From the NCBI GenBank assembly GCA_947429165.1, contig CANEON010000001.1:62001-126000 (forward strand): a DNA stretch of 64,000 nucleotides, in the 5' to 3' direction. Positions 59,697 through 64,000 of the stretch are shown in pieces. Each line of letters starts with the position of its first letter. The stretch's first letter is position 1. This DNA is from an uncultured Mycoplasmataceae bacterium (GTDB lineage Bacteria > Bacillota_I > Bacilli_A > Mycoplasmatales > Mycoplasmoidaceae). The notes below the pieces were generated by a model. The model saw nothing but the letters and a program-made list of their open reading frames with translations. It was not told the origin of the DNA and searched no databases. A program made the translations under genes and the position numbers.

Positions 59697-61716
59697 TGTC
59701 TGTTCTTCTATAAACAACAAAAGTTGTTCCAAATAAAGCTAAAGAGAAAATTAATCAAATAACGATCGCTTGTTCGTTCGTTACATAACGGTTCACTTTG
59801 TATCAATATGCACTTCTTAATTCTCTAATACTACTAATATTGTTTCTCATAGTGTTTAAATCAAAAGATGCATCTCTCTCGACTTTTGGAGTACCTGGTG
59901 TTAATGGTATTTTAAAACCATCAATATTTTTTAAAGTAAAAGCTTTTAAATCTATTATTTTATAGAATCTTCCATATGCAGTTACTGGACCACCAGATTT
60001 TTGAATATCTTCTGCACCTGCATTTAAAAATTCAGAATAAAACAAAAATCTATAATCCTTAAAAAACTCTTGTTTTGAAACTGTTGTTTTGTTATAAAGA
60101 GTTCATTCTCTATCTTCTCATTCAGACACTAATTTATCTATGAATCAATTCTTTGAATCATCAATCATTGAAGACATTTTGTATTTTTCTAAATGTCTTC
60201 CGTAGAATAAATCTCATAATTCAAAAGCAATGTTTAATGAAACTTTTGCAAGCGCAACACTAAATTCTTTGTTGTCGATTTCATCAAGTTTCTTTCCTGT
60301 TACTGCTTCAATTCCAGTTTCACTAATTACTTTAGATGAATCTCCAAACTTATGAAGAGGATTGCATAAAAATTTGTACAAATCTAAGAAAAAAGCATTG
60401 TTTCCTTCTTCGCTTGTTTGATAAGGTATAGAACCATTACCAAGTATATAGTTAATAAATTTATTTCTTAAATCAGCATATTCTTGTGCACCGTTTGGTT
60501 GATATTTTCCTGAAGAATCTTTAGATTCTTGAATTATGTTTTTTCCGTTTTGATCTGTAAATACAAATTCAACTGCGTCAATAAATTTAGAACTTAATTT
60601 CGAAGAAACATCATCAATGATAAATACAGAAGATGGCTTACATCCAATTGCCTCATATATAGAATAACGCATTTGGTCAATTCCATAAAGTGTGTATCCT
60701 CAAAAGTCTTCTGATTTTTTAGGATAGATTATCGGGAAGAATCCGTTAGGATTTGTTGTATCAATTTTTGGATCATAATAATCAAACACATTTGAAGAAG
60801 GATCAACTATAAATTTGAAAGAAGAATTAGCTCCATACATAGATAAATCTGCATCGTCTAAATTATTTAGTTTTAAAAGTTGATACATGGAAGCCATTTG
60901 ACCACCAATATCTATACTATTGATAATTTGAAGACCACTTGCTTTTTGGGTAATGTTGTTTCATTCATATGTATTGTGATCCATATCTGTGTCATCAAGA
61001 AGAATGCCATCATTTGCTGTCATAAAACAACGAGCTCTATTCTTGTCTCTGTCATAATAGTTTGTTGTGCTAATTTGAATACCATATCTATCTGTTGCAA
61101 TTTCACTTGGTGATTTAACGATCATTGGCATAACCATTGAAATTAATTCAAATACGATTGCGATTGCAATTGTAGAAACCATGATAACTGGTTTATTAGC
61201 GCGCATACTAATAAGTATTGCAATTGATCCAAAAAATAAACAAATAACTAATGTTGCAATAAATATTGATAATTCTAATGAAGCTAATTTTGAAACATCG
61301 AATCCATCTGGATTAGTAACCGGATCATATTTACCTAAACACAAACAAAATAATGGTAATATCATGCTTACTATTGTATTTATGAATACAAAAGTTAAAT
61401 AAACCAAGAATTTGACGTTAATTATTTTTCAACGCGCAATAGGTTTAGAAAAAATAATTAATTCTGTCCCATCTTCTCTTGGTTGGTTGAAAATACAAAC
61501 TGCCAAGATACTACAATATATAGACAAGAATATTACTGTCATCAAATTGAAGTTAAACATTGAGTTAGATCATAAAAACAATGGACTAACATGAAGAGGA
61601 GCCGGAATAATAAAAAATATTAACGCAAAAAATAATCAAACCAATCCGTTTACTACTCACATTGATTTTTTGTTAATAACATTTTTAATTAAATATCCGT
61701 AAAACTTCCCAAACAT
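59689..61716 (-). CDS. ABC-2-type permease with large extracellular domain
   Basis: 675 residues. About six hydrophobic segments lie in the first 220 residues (LFFALIFFIIPAP, TVIFLSIYCSILAVCIF), with FNQPREDGTELIIFSKPIAR on the cytoplasmic side. Then a domain of about 390 residues without membrane segments carries Ser, Asp and Tyr-rich blocks; a last hydrophobic helix (IVIWLIFSLALFGTTFVV) ends the protein. It starts on the last base of the ATPase stop (TAATG). The substrate is unknown; export is more likely than import as no binding protein is seen. Confidence 0.7.
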
Positions 61717-62750
61717 TATTTGTTTAATTCATCTAAATCGACTTTCATTGTGTCAACCGAACCTTTTACGATTAACTTTTCATAAACTTGTTCAAGAGAT
61801 GGTAATGATCTCTCAAATAAATCTAAGAACACTTTGTGTTTTAAAGTAAATTGTTGGAAAGATATCATTTCTTCTTTACTCTTGAAATATGTTTGAATAA
61901 AACCTTCATATTTGTTTTCTTTGAACTCTATTTTTTGTTCCTTTAAGTATTTTTTAATAAGTGAATCGTTTGAAGATTTTATCTTAAAAAATTCTTTTGC
62001 ATATTTAGTAAGTAATTCTTCTTTAGTTCCTGAATATACAATTTTTCCACCATCTAAGATAGTAGCAGAATCAAAGTATTGATTTAATTCTGCAAGAACG
62101 TGACTTGAGATAAAAATTGCTTTGCCTTGTTTTTTTAAATCAATTAATGTTTCAAAGAATTCAAGTCTTGCTTTTGGATCTAGGTTAGCTACCGGTTCAT
62201 CCATGATAATGATTTCTGGATCATGAATTAAAGCTTGTGCTAATAATATTTTTTTCTTTTGACCAGAAGAAAAAGTATTTGGTGAACGATTTCTTAAGTT
62301 TCACATATTAAGTTCTTTTAGTTTCTTAGAAACTATTTTTTGAGCTTTCTTGTGTTCAATTCCAGAAAGCATAATCATTCATAACAAATATTCTTTTGAA
62401 GACATTTGTTCTGGGAATCTAGCGTTTTCTGGAATGTATCCTATTTTAAGTTTTGCTTCTTCTTTATCATTTCTTATTCCATCAATAAGAATAGTTCCTG
62501 ATCATTTAAAATAAGCACCAATTAAAGATTTAATTGTTGTAGTCTTTCCAGCACCGTTTGCACCAATGAATGCATGAAATTGTCCTGGATATACATTGAA
62601 TGTTAAATTATTTATTGCTGGTACTTTTTTACCAGAATAAATCTTTGTTAGGTTTTTAACAAATAAAATTGGCTTATTTTTTAATTCGTTATAAGCGTTG
62701 ATATCTTCCTTTTTAAATTTCTTTTGGATGTATTTATTTAATGCTTTCAT
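61716..62750 (-). CDS. ABC transporter ATP-binding protein
   Basis: 344 residues. Walker A is GANGAGKTTTIKSL, the signature is FSSGQKKKILLAQAL, Walker B is IIIMDEPVANLDPKAR and the switch is SSHVL. It carries a roughly 70-residue N-terminal extension and a C-terminal accessory part typical of DrrA/CcmA-type ABC-2 exporters. It lies between two permease genes: 6 bases after the upstream one and overlapping the downstream one. Confidence 0.93.
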
Positions 62751-62755
62751 AATTC

Positions 62756-64000
62756 TTATTTAAAATCTATTCTACTATAAATTACATATGCTATAGCATA
62801 TGATACAATTGCAAAGAATGATCAGAATAAATATAAACCTGCGGTTGTTATCTGATCAACTGATTCAAATGTGAATCCCATAAAGTTTGCAGTTAGTAAT
62901 GTATCTTGGTTTGTAGAAATATTTCCTGTGTTTCCTCCTTTTCGTAATGCAAAATCAAACGGATCTAAATACTCTTTGCCATCTACTGTATATGTTTTCT
63001 TTCCTGCAAAACCATTTTTGTCTTGTAGTAAACTGAAATTCTTAACTAATGTACTTGTTGCTATATATTCTGGATCGAAAAACATAGGGTTAGCACCAAA
63101 TGCAAGGCTGTCTCCGTTTTTTTGCATATCAAATGGAGCGACTATTGGTCCAAAATGTTTATCATTTAAAAAAGTATTAGGAGAATCTGCATATGCAGTC
63201 AATATTGGATTTAAATATTTTTCTTGTTGTTGAAAATATTTATTTGCCAATATAAAATACTTAAATTTTAGAGTTTCCTTCATTAATTGTTCATTCGAAG
63301 TGATATCCAGTTTTATTCAAGATGAATTATCAGTAGAAATTTGATTTAATAAGCAGAAGTGAACATATTCGTTAATACTTGTAAATGCTGGTGCATCTTG
63401 AACACTAGCGTTTGCTTTTACTAAAGTAAAAGCTGGATCAGAATAAATAATAGAGTTGCTAGAATTTATAAATGTTTTATTGTCTGAAGAAATATTTATA
63501 AAAGGTTTTGTGTTGCTAGATATTTCAGAGGCAATAAGTCCTTTTGGTAATGAATATTCATAACTGCTTGAACCATATTTTTTGAAATAAATTTTTGAAT
63601 CAGAATCCAATAAAACATTAAAAAAATCTTCTTCTTGTTTAGAGATTTTAAAATCTTTTGGATTTGCACCTACTTTTCCTCTTGAGTCAGGATATGTAAT
63701 AACAAACGAATAGTTATCATTACCTTCCATAAAAATTGACATTCCTGAAAAAGCGGAAGTTTGAGCCGTACTATTTCCGATAGTAATAACACCTTCACCA
63801 AAAATAGAAGCTATATTTTTTTGGTCCATAAAATATGCCATAATTTTTGCTTGTTGTGAGGCATCAGTTTCAGACATGAAAGGAACTTTATTGTAATCAA
63901 TAAACATTAAAGGAAATGTTTGAACATTTGAATTAAATTTATCAACTAAAAAACTGCCTGTAATATTGTAATCAACATCTCTGTTTCAACCAAATCCTTT
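62756..64000 (-). CDS. Second ABC-2-type permease, 5' end outside the window
   Basis: 414 residues of the C-terminal part are seen; the N-terminus is beyond the window. The visible part is a large extracellular domain with Ser, Asn and Phe-rich blocks (e.g. FGEGVITIGNSTAQTS) and a single final hydrophobic helix (AGLYLFWSFFAIVSYAIAY). It resembles the 675-residue permease in layout. It belongs to the ATPase operon. Confidence 0.65.

Overview
The window comes from a low-GC mollicute that reads UGA as tryptophan. Almost every gene opens to its full family length only when in-frame TGA is read as Trp: PrfA, RNase J, Ffh, TyrS, LigA, PtsG, the 1285-residue lipoprotein and many others. There is no peptidoglycan gene, many lipoproteins have a Cys lipobox, genes overlap tightly, and energy metabolism is built on a glucose PTS and phosphotransacetylase. 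The gene set fits a mycoplasma of the pneumoniae/hominis side; a Malacoplasma-like (M. penetrans/M. iowae) organism is possible, but I cannot prove the species. I see no IS element, phage, CRISPR array or rRNA. The one tRNA is Gly(GCC).

Layout. 1-10.4 kb: translation and ribosome genes (prmC-prfA, rpmE, def-rnj, ffh, tyrS) followed by a soj-rsmG-mnmG block. 10.4-14.1 kb: a BspA-type LRR lipoprotein, a YfcC-type carrier and a divergently placed serine/threonine dehydratase with a cysteine-rich tail. 14.1-22.5 kb: rlmB-cysS-ligA, a polytopic membrane protein, an apparently isolated DXP synthase, and a glycerophosphodiesterase lipoprotein gene broken by an in-frame TAA. 22.5-28.2 kb: PTS genes (ptsI, ptsG, ptsH) with a nitroreductase and tRNA-Gly. 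28.2-34 kb: a chain proS, small membrane protein, degenerate GGDEF/EAL-like membrane protein, diadenylate cyclase, cardiolipin synthase. 34-39 kb: a compact sufC-sufD-sufS-sufU-sufB iron-sulfur operon with a half-length SufD. 39-48.3 kb: a giant lipoprotein, coenzyme A genes (coaX, coaD), a CNNM/CorC protein, pta, and a second LRR lipoprotein that is out of frame with its own start at a poly(A) tract. 48.4-56 kb: a second YfcC carrier, guaA-guaB (the IMP dehydrogenase lacks CBS domains), nadE, obg and a membrane protein. 56-59.7 kb: a 290-base non-coding stretch that looks like a structured RNA or leader, a phosphodiesterase, uvrC and two small unknown genes. 59.7-64 kb: an ABC ATPase between two permeases with very large extracellular domains; the last is cut by the window edge.

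How it works together. Glucose enters by PtsI-HPr-PtsG. Acetyl-CoA could be turned to acetyl phosphate by Pta, with CoA made through CoaX and CoaD. NadE and GuaB/GuaA supply NAD and GMP. The Suf operon supplies Fe-S clusters or sulfur. The diadenylate cyclase operon ties c-di-AMP to the membrane. The surface proteins (two LRR lipoproteins and the giant lipoprotein) form the variable face of the cell, and the poly(A) tracts at two of them suggest on/off switching.

Most interesting points: the A8 tract that puts the 46.5-48.3 kb lipoprotein gene out of frame, together with a terminator-like leader and an (AT)9 repeat; the degenerate GGDEF/EAL-like protein beside the c-di-AMP synthase; the TAA-interrupted GlpQ lipoprotein; the short SufD; the cysteine-rich dehydratase tail; and the candidate RNA at 56.1-56.3 kb.
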